Origin: Paracoccaceae bacterium
Lineage (GTDB): Bacteria; Pseudomonadota; Alphaproteobacteria; Rhodobacterales; Rhodobacteraceae
Direction: 5' to 3'
Assembly: GCA_019911965.1 (NCBI GenBank)
Contig: JAIOJF010000053.1
Span: 1-64,000, forward strand
DNA: 64,000 nt
A program made the translations under genes and the position numbers. The first letter of the stretch is position 1, and every line of letters starts with the position of its first letter. Positions 1 to 9,145 of this stretch are shown piece after piece. Under the pieces are notes generated by a model. The model was not told the origin of the DNA. It saw nothing but the letters and a program-made list of their open reading frames with translations, and searched no databases.

Positions 1-564
1 CCCGGCACCTATGGCGAACCTTACTCCAATGCCGCCATCCTGCAGGAATGTATCAGTGGCGATGGCCCGGCCTATTGCGCCTTCCATGCCGACGGCACCA
101 AGCTTTACGTCTACGATGACGGACGCTCGCCGCAATTCGTGCTGACCGCGATGCGCGCCCTGGACCCCGGCACGCCGATTACCGTTTCCGGCGATCTGGT
201 CGAGGTGTTCGATGCCACCGCCGAAGTGGTTCTGCGCGACATCACCGTGCGCCCCTATTCCGATAACGACTGGCTGCTGAAGCGGATGCAGGGCTATTGG
301 TACGCGGTCGATGATCCCAATGCCCAGTTCAACATCCTCGGCGCGGAACGTGAAAACCAGTATGACGGCCAGATGATGGGGCTGGAGTTTCTGAGCGTGC
401 AGAACTGGTGCGACGATTCCCCCGGAAACGGCCCGTTCCTTGTCGCCCGCGATCCCGAAACCGGCGAGGCGTTCTGCTATGGCATCGAACATGTCGGCGA
501 TTTCGACATGACCTTGATGTTTCTGCCACGCGGCAACTTCCTGGAATTCCGCAAGCTGGACTGA
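1..564 (+). CDS. Hypothetical protein, C-terminal part (cut by window edge)
   Basis: The reading frame is open from the first base to a TGA at 562-564, so this is the last 187 residues of a longer protein. The visible part is acidic and mixed alpha/beta, with Cys residues in the PAYCAF, QNWCDD and EAFCYG stretches. No transmembrane segment or catalytic motif is recognisable. It ends 25 bases before the BetI operator, so it is a separate unit from the choline genes. I do not recognise the family; the start and any signal peptide lie outside the window. Confidence 0.75.
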   Translation, partial: PGTYGEPYSNAAILQECISGDGPAYCAFHADGTKLYVYDDGRSPQFVLTAMRALDPGTPITVSGDLVEVFDATAEVVLRDITVRPYSDNDWLLKRMQGYWYAVDDPNAQFNILGAERENQYDGQMMGLEFLSVQNWCDDSPGNGPFLVARDPETGEAFCYGIEHVGDFDMTLMFLPRGNFLEFRKLD

Positions 565-589
565 TCCGCCGCGCCCGCTGCGTTTCTTG

Positions 590-607
590 ATTGACTCGTC
601 AGTCAAT
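590..607. promoter_or_regulatory. BetI-type operator (inverted repeat)
   Basis: ATTGACT-CGTC-AGTCAAT is a perfect 7-bp inverted repeat with a 4-bp spacer, placed 45 bp before betI. BetI repressors are known to bind TTGA...TCAA-type palindromes overlapping the bet promoter and to be released by choline. Assignment rests on position and symmetry. Confidence 0.7.
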
Positions 608-651
608 AACCGACAAATCTGTCGGATCACAAGCAGCGGAGTGGTTTTGAG

Positions 652-1242
652 ATGCCGAAACTGGGGATGGAGCCGATCCGCCGGGCGGCGCTGGTCGAGG
701 CAGCAATTGCCGAGATCGGGGCCGCCGGTACGCTGGATGTGACGGTCAGCCGGATCGCCCGGCGTGCCGGGGTGTCCAGCGGGCTGGCGCATCATTATTT
801 CGGCTCGAAAGAGCAGATTTTCCTGGCCTCGATGCGCCATATCCAGACATTGTTCGGCCGGCGCGTGCGCGAGGAACTGCGCTCTGCCGATACTCCGCGT
901 GACCGCCTGAACGCGATCATCGCCGCCAGTTTCGACCCTGACGAATTTGCGCCCGAGATCGTCTCGGCCTGGCTGATCTTCTACGTGCAGGCGCAGAACT
1001 CGCCCGAGGCGCGGCGGCTGCTGCATGTCTACACGACAAGGCTGCATTCCAACCTTGTCTTCAATCTGAAGTCGCTGACGAACGACGCCAACGCGCATGT
1101 GATCGCCTCGGCGCTGGGGGCGCTGATCGACGGGCTGTATATCCGCCAGGCGCTGGGCGAGAACCGGCTGGACCGCTATCAGACGATGGGGCTGGTCTGG
1201 GATTACCTCGATATCAAGCTGTCGCAGGGTGGAGAGCGCTGA
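652..1242 (+). CDS. betI: BetI, TetR-family choline-responsive repressor
   Basis: Transcriptional repressor of choline-to-glycine-betaine genes. The 196-residue protein has a TetR N-terminus with the helix-turn-helix [20 protein letters not shown] at about residues 27-46, followed by an all-helical ligand domain; length is normal for BetI (about 195 aa). Its stop overlaps the betA start as TGATG at 1240-1244, so the two genes are translationally coupled. The palindrome at 590-607 upstream is the expected autoregulatory operator. Family and context agree, so confidence is high. Confidence 0.93.
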   Translation: MPKLGMEPIRRAALVEAAIAEIGAAGTLDVTVSRIARRAGVSSGLAHHYFGSKEQIFLASMRHIQTLFGRRVREELRSADTPRDRLNAIIAASFDPDEFAPEIVSAWLIFYVQAQNSPEARRLLHVYTTRLHSNLVFNLKSLTNDANAHVIASALGALIDGLYIRQALGENRLDRYQTMGLVWDYLDIKLSQGGER

Positions 1243-2903
1243 TGCAGGCGGATTACGTCATTATCGGTGCCGGTTCCGCCGGCTGTGCGCTGGCCTACCG
1301 CCTCAGCGAGGACGGCAGGCATTCCGTGCTGGTGATCGAACATGGCGGCAGCGATGTCGGGCCGTTCATCCAGATGCCGGCGGCCCTCAGCTATCCGATG
1401 AACATGTCGCGCTACGACTGGGGCTATCAGAGCGAACCGGAACCGCATTTGGGCAACCGCAGGCTGGCCACCCCGCGCGGCAAGGTGATCGGCGGGTCAT
1501 CCTCGATCAATGGCATGGTGTTCGTACGCGGCCATGCCCGCGATTTCGATCACTGGGCAGAAAGCGGCGCGACGGGCTGGGCCTACGGCGATGTGCTGCC
1601 CTATTTCAACCGCATGGAAAGCTGGCACGATGGCGGCCACCGCGGCGACAGCGCCTGGCGGGGCCAGTCCGGGCCTCTGCATGTCACCCGCGGGCCGCGC
1701 AGCAATCCCTTGTTCCACGCCTTTGTCGAGGCTGGTGCGCAGGCCGGATACCCGGTGACCGGCGATTACAATGGCGAACAGCAGGAAGGCTTCGGCCCGA
1801 TGGAACAGACGGTCTGGAAAGGCCGCCGCTGGTCCGCCGCCAATGCCTACCTTCGCCCGGCGCTGAAACGCGCCAATGTCACGCTGATCCGCGCCTTCGC
1901 GCGTCGGGTCGAGATCACCGAGGGGCGGGCAACCGGGGTCGAGGTGGACAGGGGCGGCAGGCGCGAGGTGATCCGGGCGCAGCGTGAGGTGATCATTGCG
2001 GCGTCGTCGATCAATTCGCCGAAACTGCTGATGCTGTCCGGCATCGGCAATGCGGCGCATCTGGCCGAGCACGGCATTCCGCTGGTGGCCGACCGGCCCG
2101 GCGTCGGGCAGAACCTGCAGGACCATCTGGAGGTCTATTTCCAGTTCGCCTCGAAGCAGAAGATCACGCTCTACCGGCACTGGAACCTGTTTTCCAAGGC
2201 GATGATCGGCGCGCAATGGCTGTTCACCAAGACCGGGCTGGGCGCATCGAACCAGTTTGAAAGTGCCGCGTTCATCCGCTCGCGCGCCGGTGTGGAATAT
2301 CCCGATATCCAGTATCATTTCCTGCCCATTGCGGTGCGCTACGATGGCAAGGTGGCCTCCGAAGGCCACGGCTTTCAGGCGCATGTCGGCCCGATGCGCT
2401 CGCCCTCGCGCGGGGCGGTGACGCTGGCCTCGGGCGATCCCAGTGACGCGCCGAAAATCGTTTTCAACTACATGTCGCAGGACCAGGACTGGGAGGACTT
2501 CCGCGCCTGCCTCAGGCTGACCCGCGAGATTTTCGCCCAACCCGCCTTCGCGCCCTTCGTCAAACATGAAATCCAGCCCGGTGCGAACCTGCAAAGCGAT
2601 GACGAGCTGGACGGCTTCATCCGCGAACATGCCGAAAGCGCCTATCATCCCTGCGGCACCTGCAGGATGGGGGCGGCGGATGATCCGATGGCGGTGGTCG
2701 ATCCCGATTGCCGGGTGATCGGGGTGGATGGCCTGCGGGTAGCGGATTCCTCGATCTTTCCGCGCATCACCAACGGCAATCTGAACGGCCCGTCGATCAT
2801 GGTCGGCGAGAAGGCCAGCGATCACATCCTTGGCCGCGACCGGCTGCCCAGATCGAACGCGACGCCGTGGCTGCACCCGGACTGGCAGACGCAGCAGCGT
2901 TAA
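1242..2903 (+). CDS. betA: Choline dehydrogenase (GMC oxidoreductase)
   Basis: FAD-dependent enzyme oxidising choline to betaine aldehyde (and possibly further), feeding osmoprotectant synthesis or choline catabolism. The dinucleotide-binding motif [16 protein letters not shown] is at residues 6-21, the GMC signature [19 protein letters not shown] near 82-100, and the C-terminal [10 protein letters not shown] and [14 protein letters not shown] blocks carry the active-site His/Asn region. Length 553 aa is typical. It directly follows betI. Betaine aldehyde dehydrogenase (betB) and choline sulfatase (betC), often in the same operon, are not in the window. Confidence 0.94.
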   Translation: MQADYVIIGAGSAGCALAYRLSEDGRHSVLVIEHGGSDVGPFIQMPAALSYPMNMSRYDWGYQSEPEPHLGNRRLATPRGKVIGGSSSINGMVFVRGHARDFDHWAESGATGWAYGDVLPYFNRMESWHDGGHRGDSAWRGQSGPLHVTRGPRSNPLFHAFVEAGAQAGYPVTGDYNGEQQEGFGPMEQTVWKGRRWSAANAYLRPALKRANVTLIRAFARRVEITEGRATGVEVDRGGRREVIRAQREVIIAASSINSPKLLMLSGIGNAAHLAEHGIPLVADRPGVGQNLQDHLEVYFQFASKQKITLYRHWNLFSKAMIGAQWLFTKTGLGASNQFESAAFIRSRAGVEYPDIQYHFLPIAVRYDGKVASEGHGFQAHVGPMRSPSRGAVTLASGDPSDAPKIVFNYMSQDQDWEDFRACLRLTREIFAQPAFAPFVKHEIQPGANLQSDDELDGFIREHAESAYHPCGTCRMGAADDPMAVVDPDCRVIGVDGLRVADSSIFPRITNGNLNGPSIMVGEKASDHILGRDRLPRSNATPWLHPDWQTQQR

Positions 2904-2940
2904 CCAGTCCGCGATATTCCTGCCAGAATCATTGAAAATA

Positions 2941-2972
2941 AACCATTTGTTAACTATTCTTAACAAATGGTT
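2941..2972. repeat. 13-bp perfect inverted repeat over the nuclease start codon
   Basis: AACCATTTGTTAA (2941-2953), a 6-nt spacer, and TTAACAAATGGTT (2960-2972) pair perfectly. The right arm contains the ATG (2967-2969) of the downstream nuclease gene, and no Shine-Dalgarno sequence precedes that ATG. It could be a DNA operator, the betA terminator/stabiliser (it lacks GC), or an mRNA hairpin hiding the start codon. Confidence 0.8.
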
Positions 2973-3644
2973 AAGAAATGGTTAACGGCACTGATCGTCC
3001 TGGCCATTTCAGCGGGGCCGCTGACGGCGATTGATGACAGTCGCGGTGCCGATCTGATCGGACAGGTGACGATTACCGATGGTGACACGCTCCGCCTTGG
3101 CGGGGTGCGTATCCGTCTGCACGGCATCGACGCGCCCGAGATGGACCAGACCTGCCGCACCGAACAGGGCGTCACCTGGCCTTGCGGGCGCTATGTCGCC
3201 ACCAGCCTTGCCGCGTGGATCGGCAATAGCGTCGTTGCCTGCCGCCAGACCGATACAGACAATTATGGCCGTACAGTTGCGACATGCAGTATCGCGGGCG
3301 AGGATATCGGGGCCTGGCTGGTCGAAAACGGCCTGGCGCTGGCCTATCGCAAATATTCGCTGGACTACGTTGCCGCCGAACGCCGCGCCGCGTCCGCCGA
3401 TCTGGGCCTGTGGTCAGGATCGGTGCAGGTGCCAGCCAGCTACCGGCTGGCAGCGCAGGCAAGCGAAGCCCCGCCCAATCCGGCCTGCGCGATCAAGGGC
3501 AATGTGTCCAAGGGCGGGAAGATCTACCATCTGCCCGGCAGCAAGTGGTACAACAAGACGAAAATCGACACGAAACGCGGCGAGCGCTGGTTCTGCACCG
3601 TAGACGAAGCGCTGAGGGCCGGCTGGCGCGCCCCGCGCGGCTGA
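2967..3644 (+). CDS. Secreted thermonuclease-like (SNase) protein
   Basis: Staphylococcal-nuclease-fold protein of 225 aa. Residues 1-22 form a Sec signal peptide (basic KK, then a hydrophobic run ending near LTA). The SNase core follows with GDTLRLGGVRIRLHGIDAPE (calcium and catalytic Asp/Arg/Glu region), a DNYGRTVATC block and WLVENGLALAY. The C-terminal 50 residues are a separate small domain (GGKIYHLPGSKWYNKTKI ... ERWFCTVDEALRAGWR) that is often appended to such nucleases. The ATG lies inside a 13-bp inverted repeat and has no visible ribosome site; no better in-frame start exists without cutting into the signal peptide. Confidence 0.88.
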   Translation: MVKKWLTALIVLAISAGPLTAIDDSRGADLIGQVTITDGDTLRLGGVRIRLHGIDAPEMDQTCRTEQGVTWPCGRYVATSLAAWIGNSVVACRQTDTDNYGRTVATCSIAGEDIGAWLVENGLALAYRKYSLDYVAAERRAASADLGLWSGSVQVPASYRLAAQASEAPPNPACAIKGNVSKGGKIYHLPGSKWYNKTKIDTKRGERWFCTVDEALRAGWRAPRG

Positions 3645-3747
3645 GGCCGTCAAAGCCAGCATCATCCACCCCGCAAAAGCGGAACTTGTTGTCCCGGTGA
3701 TCGTGAATTACGCTCGCTTGAACCGTTTCCGGGCTTTGGGGTATTCG

Positions 3748-4773
3748 ATGCAGGATTATTCAGACGTGCCGCTGACGGCAATATCGCTCGATGCGATCCG
3801 GGCGCGGGCGGCGTTGCTGGCACCGCATGTGCGCGAAACCCCGTCGATCGCGCTGGATTCACCTGCGCTGACGCCTTTGCTGGGCGGCGGTGCACTGTTT
3901 TTGAAACTGGAATGCCTGCAAAAGACCGGCACGTTCAAGGCGCGCGGTGCGATGTCGGTCGCGCTCAGCCTGCCCGAGGATCGCCGCGCCGCCGGGCTGA
4001 CGGCGGTCAGTGCCGGCAATCACGCCATCGCAACCGCCTGGGCGGCCCGGCATATCGGTGCCCCGGCCAAGGTGGTGATGATGTCGTCGGCCAACCCGTT
4101 CCGGGTGGCCCGCGCCCGCGCCTACGGGGCCGAGGTGGTGCTGGTGGATGGCGTGGTCGAGGCTTTCGCCGAGGCCGAGCGCCTGTCGCGCGACGAGGGC
4201 CTGACCTTCGTGCATCCCTATGAGGGGCCGTTCACCACGCTGGGCGCAGCCGGTGTCGGGTTGGAATTCATGACCCAGGTGACCGGTCTCGATGCCGTCA
4301 TCGTGTCGGTCGGCGGCGGCGGGCTGATCAGCGGCGTGGCGGCGGCGGTCAAGCAGATCAACCCCGCCTGCAAGGTCTATGCGGTGGAACCCGAGGGGGC
4401 CAATTCCTTGGGCCAGAGCCTGTCCAGCGGCGCGCCGGTGAAACTGGACGCGGTGCGCACCATCGCCGACAGTCTGGGCGCGCCGGGCTGCCTGCCGTTT
4501 TCCTTCCGCGTCAACCAGGCCTATGTCGACGAGGCGGTGTCGCTCAGCGACGATCAGATCTGTGGCGGCGTGGTGATCTGCCAGGAAGAGGCCAAGCTGG
4601 CGGTGGAACCCGCCGCCGGGGCGGCAATGGCGGCGGCGCTGGGGCCTCTGCGGTCGCGGCTTCAGGGCAAGCGGGTCGGCGTGCTGATGTGCGGGGCCAA
4701 TATCGATGCCGGCGGCTACGGTGCCATCCTCGAGCGCGGGCGCGATCCGGCGCTGGCATTGCTTGCGCCCTGA
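3748..4773 (+). CDS. Threonine/serine dehydratase-like PLP enzyme (fold type II)
   Basis: PLP-dependent enzyme, probably deaminating L-threonine or a hydroxyamino acid to a 2-oxo acid. The PLP lysine is in KTGTFKARGA (about residue 61), SAGNHA binds the substrate carboxylate, and VGGGGLISG binds the PLP phosphate. There is no C-terminal ACT regulatory domain; 341 aa fits the catabolic or hydroxyaspartate-dehydratase-like subgroup. I chose ATG 3748 (GGGG six bases upstream) over a GTG at 3697, because the homologous core starts just after it. Substrate cannot be fixed from sequence alone. Confidence 0.85.
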   Translation: MQDYSDVPLTAISLDAIRARAALLAPHVRETPSIALDSPALTPLLGGGALFLKLECLQKTGTFKARGAMSVALSLPEDRRAAGLTAVSAGNHAIATAWAARHIGAPAKVVMMSSANPFRVARARAYGAEVVLVDGVVEAFAEAERLSRDEGLTFVHPYEGPFTTLGAAGVGLEFMTQVTGLDAVIVSVGGGGLISGVAAAVKQINPACKVYAVEPEGANSLGQSLSSGAPVKLDAVRTIADSLGAPGCLPFSFRVNQAYVDEAVSLSDDQICGGVVICQEEAKLAVEPAAGAAMAAALGPLRSRLQGKRVGVLMCGANIDAGGYGAILERGRDPALALLAP

Positions 4774-4796
4774 AATCTGCATCTTTGCGGATGGAC

Positions 4797-4810
4797 TTGA
4801 TCAAGATCAT
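4797..4810. promoter_or_regulatory. FNR/FnrL-type box
   Basis: TTGATCAAGATCAT matches the FNR/FnrL consensus TTGAT-N4-ATCAA at nine of ten fixed positions. It is 66 bp before the YdcH-like gene. Such boxes mark oxygen-responsive genes in Rhodobacteraceae. No -10/-35 pair was firmly located. Confidence 0.5.
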
Positions 4811-4875
4811 GGGGCCGGGCGTGCCAATCGGCCATTCTGGCCGAAATCACCGATAACCCGCTACGGAGAACGCAT

Positions 4876-5115
4876 ATGTCCCATACCCCGCACGAACTGG
4901 CCGAGGAATTTCCCGAATATGTCGAGACCATGCATCGCCTGAAGACCGAGGATGCGCATTTCGCCCGCCTGTTCGAGGAATATCACGATATCAACCGCGC
5001 GGTGCACCGGGCCGAAACCAATGTCGAACCGACCGATGATGCCCATGAAAACGAGCTGCGCAAACAGCGGATGGCGCTGAAAGATCAGCTATACGCGATG
5101 CTGGCCAAGGGCTGA
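4876..5115 (+). CDS. YdcH family protein (DUF465)
   Basis: A 79-residue, highly charged, all-helical protein beginning MSHTPHELAEEFPEYVETMH, with the family pattern of a short helix, a His-rich turn (FEEYHDINRAVHRAE) and a second helix (ELRKQRMALKDQLYAML). It probably forms a coiled-coil hairpin. The family's function is unknown. The start is supported by GGAGAA seven bases upstream. An FNR-like box at 4797-4810 suggests oxygen-linked expression. It stands alone, convergent with cysK. Confidence 0.88.
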   Translation: MSHTPHELAEEFPEYVETMHRLKTEDAHFARLFEEYHDINRAVHRAETNVEPTDDAHENELRKQRMALKDQLYAMLAKG

Positions 5116-5147
5116 TCCTCGATTGGCGGGGCAGCCCCGGCCCTCGC

Positions 5148-6227
5148 CTATTCCGGCATCTGGTTTCCGGCGGTCGAGCGCATGATCGCCAGTTCCGCCT
5201 CGTCCATTTCGGCGGCAATGCCCTCGAACAGCGGCGTTGTCAGGTAACGCTCGCCGGTATCGGGCAGGATGGCCAGGATATTGGCACCTTCCGGTGCCGA
5301 TTTCGCCACCTGTTGCGCCACCGCGAAGGTGGCACCGCCGGAAATGCCGGTGAAAATCCCCTCCTTCGCGGCCAGATCGCGGGCGGCGCGGATGGCGTCG
5401 GGACCGGCCATCGGGATCAGGTCGTCGTAGAATTCGCTGTTCAGCGCCTCCTGCAGCACCAGCGGGATGAAATCCGGGGTCCAGCCCTGGATCGGATGCG
5501 GCTGCCATGACGGATGGGTCGCTGCCGGGGCGCCGTCATCGCCGCGCAATTGCGCGACACCGCTTTGCACCAGCGCGGCATTGGCCGGTTCGGTCAGGAT
5601 GATCTTGGTCTCCGGGCTTTCGCGGCGCAACACGCGGCCAACGCCGGTGACCGTGCCGCCGGTGCCGTAGCCGGACACGAAGTAATCCAGCTTTCTTCCC
5701 TTGAAATCGCTCAGGATCTCGCGCGCGGTGGTGGCCTCGTGGATATCGGCATTGGCGTCGGTTTCAAACTGCCGGGCGAAGAACCAGCCGTTCTCCGCCG
5801 CCAGTTCGGCGGCTTTCTGATACATCCCGAAGGCCTTTTGCTCCTTCGGTGTCAGCACCACCTTCGCGCCCAGCATCCGCATCAGCTTGCGCCGCTCGAC
5901 CGAGAAGGTTTCGACCATCGTCACCACCAGCGGATAACCCTTCTGGGCGCAGACCAGCGCGAGGCCGATGCCGGTATTGCCGCTGGTCGCCTCGACCACG
6001 GTCTGGCCGGGTTGCAGGGTGCCCTCACGCTCGGCCGCCTCGATGATGTTGACGGCCAGCCGGTCCTTGACCGACCCCGCGGGATTGAAGAACTCGGCCT
6101 TGACGTAGAGGTTAACATGCTTGGGGGCCAGGTTGTTGATCCGGATCGTCGGAGTGTCGCCGATCGTGTCCAGCACGGAGGCAAACAATCGGCCCCGGCC
6201 ATTGGTGGTTCGGATCGTGTCAGCCAT
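5148..6227 (-). CDS. cysK: Cysteine synthase A (O-acetylserine sulfhydrylase)
   Basis: PLP enzyme making L-cysteine from O-acetylserine and sulfide. Key blocks are PAGSVKDRLA (Schiff-base lysine, about residue 50), TSGNTGIGLALV (substrate loop) and GYGTGGTVTGVGRVL (PLP phosphate), with TGERYLTTPLF near the C-terminus. The ATG at 6227 is preceded by AAAGGT at good spacing; an earlier in-frame ATG (6311) adds 28 low-complexity residues and was rejected. The 359 aa are slightly longer than enteric CysK. It is monocistronic, 121 bp downstream of pccR on the same strand. Confidence 0.93.
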   Translation of the reverse strand: MADTIRTTNGRGRLFASVLDTIGDTPTIRINNLAPKHVNLYVKAEFFNPAGSVKDRLAVNIIEAAEREGTLQPGQTVVEATSGNTGIGLALVCAQKGYPLVVTMVETFSVERRKLMRMLGAKVVLTPKEQKAFGMYQKAAELAAENGWFFARQFETDANADIHEATTAREILSDFKGRKLDYFVSGYGTGGTVTGVGRVLRRESPETKIILTEPANAALVQSGVAQLRGDDGAPAATHPSWQPHPIQGWTPDFIPLVLQEALNSEFYDDLIPMAGPDAIRAARDLAAKEGIFTGISGGATFAVAQQVAKSAPEGANILAILPDTGERYLTTPLFEGIAAEMDEAELAIMRSTAGNQMPE

Positions 6228-6348
6228 TGTGTTACCTTTCATGCGCCGCGAAGGTTGGGGCGGCAGGGTTTGAGTATTTCCGGAACAAAGTTGACCGGAT
6301 TCCGGCACCAAAGGTCAAGGGCGAAGGCTGGCTCGTGGATCATCTCGT

Positions 6349-7752
6349 CTATCCTATCGAATAAGGCAGCAACCCGCGTTCGTTGTGGTTCACGCTGATG
6401 CGGCGTTCCAGCGGTGGCACGGATCGCTGGTGGCAGCTTTCGCGTTCGCAGATGCGGCAGGAAATACCGATGGGCTGGAACGCTTCATCATTGCCGGTAT
6501 CCAGATCGTCGGCATAGACCAGATCACCGGCATGGCCGATCTCGCAGCCCAGCCCGATGGCAAAGCGGCGCATGGGGGCGCGGAACGATCCACCGGGCTT
6601 CGAGATATCGCGTGCCAGGCACAGATAGCGCACGCCGTCGGGGGTTTCCGCCAGTTGGCGCAGGAACCGGCCCGGCATCTCGAACGCCTGATGCACGTTC
6701 CATAACGGGCAGGCCCCGCCGAAGCGGGCGAATTGCAGGCGGGTGGCGGAGTGGCGCTTGGTGATGGTGCCGGCCTGATCGACCCGCACGAAGAAGAACG
6801 GAATGCCCTTGGACCCGGGGCGTTGCAGGGTGGACAGACGATGCGCCACCTGTTCCAGCGAGGCTCCGAAATATTCCGCAAGGATTTCAAGATCGTGGCG
6901 GGTGCCGTGGGCGGCCTCAAGGAAGGCCCCATAGGGCAGGATGGCGGCCCCGGCGAAATAATTTGCCAGCCCGATCTTGCAGATCGCCCGCGCCTCGGAT
7001 GACTGGAACCGCGCCAGATCAAGCGTGGCTTCCAGCAGGCTGTTATGTTCGATCAGCGCGCATTGATGTGCCAGTTGGAAGGCTTGTGTTGCGGTGCTGG
7101 CGCGGTCCGACAGGGTCAGGATGCGGCGGTTCGCATCATAGCGCCGCATCGCCGGATCGGGGCTTAGGGTGACGGCGATGCCGCTGCGTTCCAGATGCGC
7201 GGTGATCGCGGCCACATTGTCCTTGCCGGCCAGCCCGGCATTTTGCGCGAAGCGTTCGGCGGCGCGATCCACCGCGTCGATGTAATTGTCGCAATAATGG
7301 AAGAAATCGCGCACTTCCTCCCAGGGTGACAGGGCGGTTGGCTGATCGTCGCGGCCCAGCATCTCGTCCAGCGAGGCGAGGCGTTCGTGGCTTTGCTTGT
7401 AGGCCCGGTGCAGTTCCAGGAATGCCCGCGCCAGCGACGGCGCGTTCGAGGCGGTCAGCCGCAGATCCGCCAGCGGCGGGATAGAATCGCGAAACACCGG
7501 GTCGGCCAGTGCCTCGCGCATGTCGGTGACGATGCGCTCGGCGTCACCCGTCGACAATTCGGTGACATCGAAGCCGAATTCCTGCGCCAGCGCCAGTACC
7601 ACGCCGGTCGAGACCGGGCGGCGGTTGTTTTCCATCTGGTTCAGGTAGGGCAGCGAGACCCCGAGCTTGCGCGCGAAATCCTTTTGCGTCAGGCCAAGGC
7701 GGGTGCGGGTCTCGCGCAGCTTGACGCCGGCATAGAGTTTCTGGTTCGACAT
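6349..7752 (-). CDS. pccR: PccR-type short-chain fatty acyl-CoA regulator (XRE, ScfR family)
   Basis: 467-residue regulator: an XRE helix-turn-helix at residues 10-60 (TRTLGLTQKDFARKLGVSLP-like stretch), a middle ImmA/IrrE-like domain with a degenerate metal motif (LAHQCALIEHN), and a C-terminal DUF2083-type domain with conserved cysteines (GISCRICERESCHQR). This is the architecture of PccR, RamB and PrpR regulators that sense propionyl- or acetyl-CoA. In Rhodobacter sphaeroides PccR induces pccB. Here pccB lies 2.6 kb away, and TTTGCA-type half-sites precede both pccR and pccB, supporting the same role and autoregulation. Assignment as PccR rather than another ScfR rests on this context. Confidence 0.85.
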   Translation of the reverse strand: MSNQKLYAGVKLRETRTRLGLTQKDFARKLGVSLPYLNQMENNRRPVSTGVVLALAQEFGFDVTELSTGDAERIVTDMREALADPVFRDSIPPLADLRLTASNAPSLARAFLELHRAYKQSHERLASLDEMLGRDDQPTALSPWEEVRDFFHYCDNYIDAVDRAAERFAQNAGLAGKDNVAAITAHLERSGIAVTLSPDPAMRRYDANRRILTLSDRASTATQAFQLAHQCALIEHNSLLEATLDLARFQSSEARAICKIGLANYFAGAAILPYGAFLEAAHGTRHDLEILAEYFGASLEQVAHRLSTLQRPGSKGIPFFFVRVDQAGTITKRHSATRLQFARFGGACPLWNVHQAFEMPGRFLRQLAETPDGVRYLCLARDISKPGGSFRAPMRRFAIGLGCEIGHAGDLVYADDLDTGNDEAFQPIGISCRICERESCHQRSVPPLERRISVNHNERGLLPYSIG

Positions 7753-7804
7753 GGCAGGGTGGCCCCGGCGCTGGTTTGCGACTATTCAACGCCCTGTCTA
7801 GGCG

Positions 7805-7820
7805 CTGCAAATCTGCAAAT
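7805..7820 (-). promoter_or_regulatory. Putative PccR half-sites upstream of pccR
   Basis: On the minus strand the stretch reads ATTTGCAGATTTGCAG, two TTTGCAG half-sites spaced 8 bp apart, 53-68 bp before the pccR start. They resemble the TTTGCAAA element recalled for PccR of R. sphaeroides. Likely autoregulatory; unproven. Confidence 0.45.
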
Positions 7821-9055
7821 CAAGCAAGGTCCTGCGGATCGAGCGGCCCGGCCAGACGTTCCACCCGGATCACATAGGCCACCGATGCCAGCGCCAGCAC
7901 CGAGGTGGTGATCATCAGCAGCAACAGCGGATAGGCACCGTGGCCGATTTGCAGGATCGCGCCGGCCAGTGCCGCCAGCGATGCGCCTCCGGCCAGCATG
8001 ATCGCCCCGCCCAGCCCCGAGGCGCTGCCGGCCAGATGCGGGCGCACCGACACCATCCCGGCATTGGCGTTCGGCAGGACCATGCCATTTCCGATGCCGA
8101 CAGTGACCATGAAGCCGAAAAACGCCAGCGGATGCGTGGCACCCGCCAGCATGGTCGCCACCGCCGTCGCCAGCCCGATCAGCGTGAACCAGGCCCCGAC
8201 CATCATCATCCAGTTGATCCCGGCGCGGCCTGAATAGCGCCCCGAGATGAAATTCCCCACCAGATAGCCGATCGAGACGATGCCGAAATAGATGCCAAGT
8301 TCGGATGAGGGCAGCTCGAATACCGTCGTGCCGACGAAAGGCGCACCGCCGAGAAAGGCGAAGAACGAGCCTGACGTGAAGGTCGCGGTCAGCACATAAC
8401 CCCAGAACCGGCGCGATCCGACCAGTTCCGGGTAATCCCTGATCTGCGCCGTCATCGAGGCGGAGCGGTTCATGTTGGTCTCGCCCAGATCGAAGAAGAT
8501 CAGCACCCCGACCACCAGCGCCATGGCCAGCAGGACGGCGAAATTGGCGTGCCAGCCGAACGCTTCGTCCAGATAGCCGCCGATGGCCGGTGCGATCATC
8601 GGCACCACCGACATGCCCATCGTGACATAGCCGATCATGCTGGCGGCCTCGTTTGCAGGCACGATGTCGCGCACGATGGCACGCGACAGCACCATGCCTG
8701 TGGCAATCGAGGCCTGCGCCATGCGGAAGACCAGGAACACCTCGATGCTGTGCGCGAACAGGCAGCCGATTGACGCCAGCACGAACAGAACGAGGCTGAC
8801 CAGGATCACCGGGCGGCGGCCATAGCGATCCGACAATGGCCCGATCAGCACCTGCAAGAACCCGGTCAGGCCCAGATAGGCCGAGACCGACAATTGCATC
8901 AGCGCGTAGTCGGTCTGGAAATACGCCGTCATGTTCGGCAAGGACGGCAGGAACACGTTCATCGACAGCGCCGACAGACCCGCCAGCAGCACAAGCGTCA
9001 GCACATGCGGCGGGGTTGTCCTGTCAAGGAACACGGGTTTCGGAAGGGGAGTCAT
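7820..9055 (-). CDS. Bcr/CflA-family MFS multidrug transporter
   Basis: 411-residue inner-membrane exporter with about 12 hydrophobic helices. The MFS motif A between helices 2 and 3 reads GPLSDRYGRRPVILVS, and FRMAQASIATGMVLSRAIVRD is the motif C-like region of the 12-TM drug/H+ antiporter group. Closest family is Bcr/CflA (sulfonamide, bicyclomycin and chloramphenicol export or cysteine export); the substrate is unknown. It sits just upstream of pccR on the same strand with a 67-bp gap. The 90-bp region upstream of its start contains TTGCATTTGCAT, slightly like the PccR half-sites. Confidence 0.87.
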   Translation of the reverse strand: MTPLPKPVFLDRTTPPHVLTLVLLAGLSALSMNVFLPSLPNMTAYFQTDYALMQLSVSAYLGLTGFLQVLIGPLSDRYGRRPVILVSLVLFVLASIGCLFAHSIEVFLVFRMAQASIATGMVLSRAIVRDIVPANEAASMIGYVTMGMSVVPMIAPAIGGYLDEAFGWHANFAVLLAMALVVGVLIFFDLGETNMNRSASMTAQIRDYPELVGSRRFWGYVLTATFTSGSFFAFLGGAPFVGTTVFELPSSELGIYFGIVSIGYLVGNFISGRYSGRAGINWMMMVGAWFTLIGLATAVATMLAGATHPLAFFGFMVTVGIGNGMVLPNANAGMVSVRPHLAGSASGLGGAIMLAGGASLAALAGAILQIGHGAYPLLLLMITTSVLALASVAYVIRVERLAGPLDPQDLA

Positions 9056-9145
9056 CCATCCTCCCTATTTGGGCATTCGGGGAATGTCCATTGCATTTGC
9101 ATCGAATTTTCGGGGCTGCCGCGACGGTGCGAAAACCGGCGGAGG

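Noticed and set aside
9090-9105. TTGCATTTGCAT before the Bcr/CflA gene as a third PccR site
   Set aside because: It lacks the octamer spacing of the other sites and a drug exporter is not an expected PccR target.
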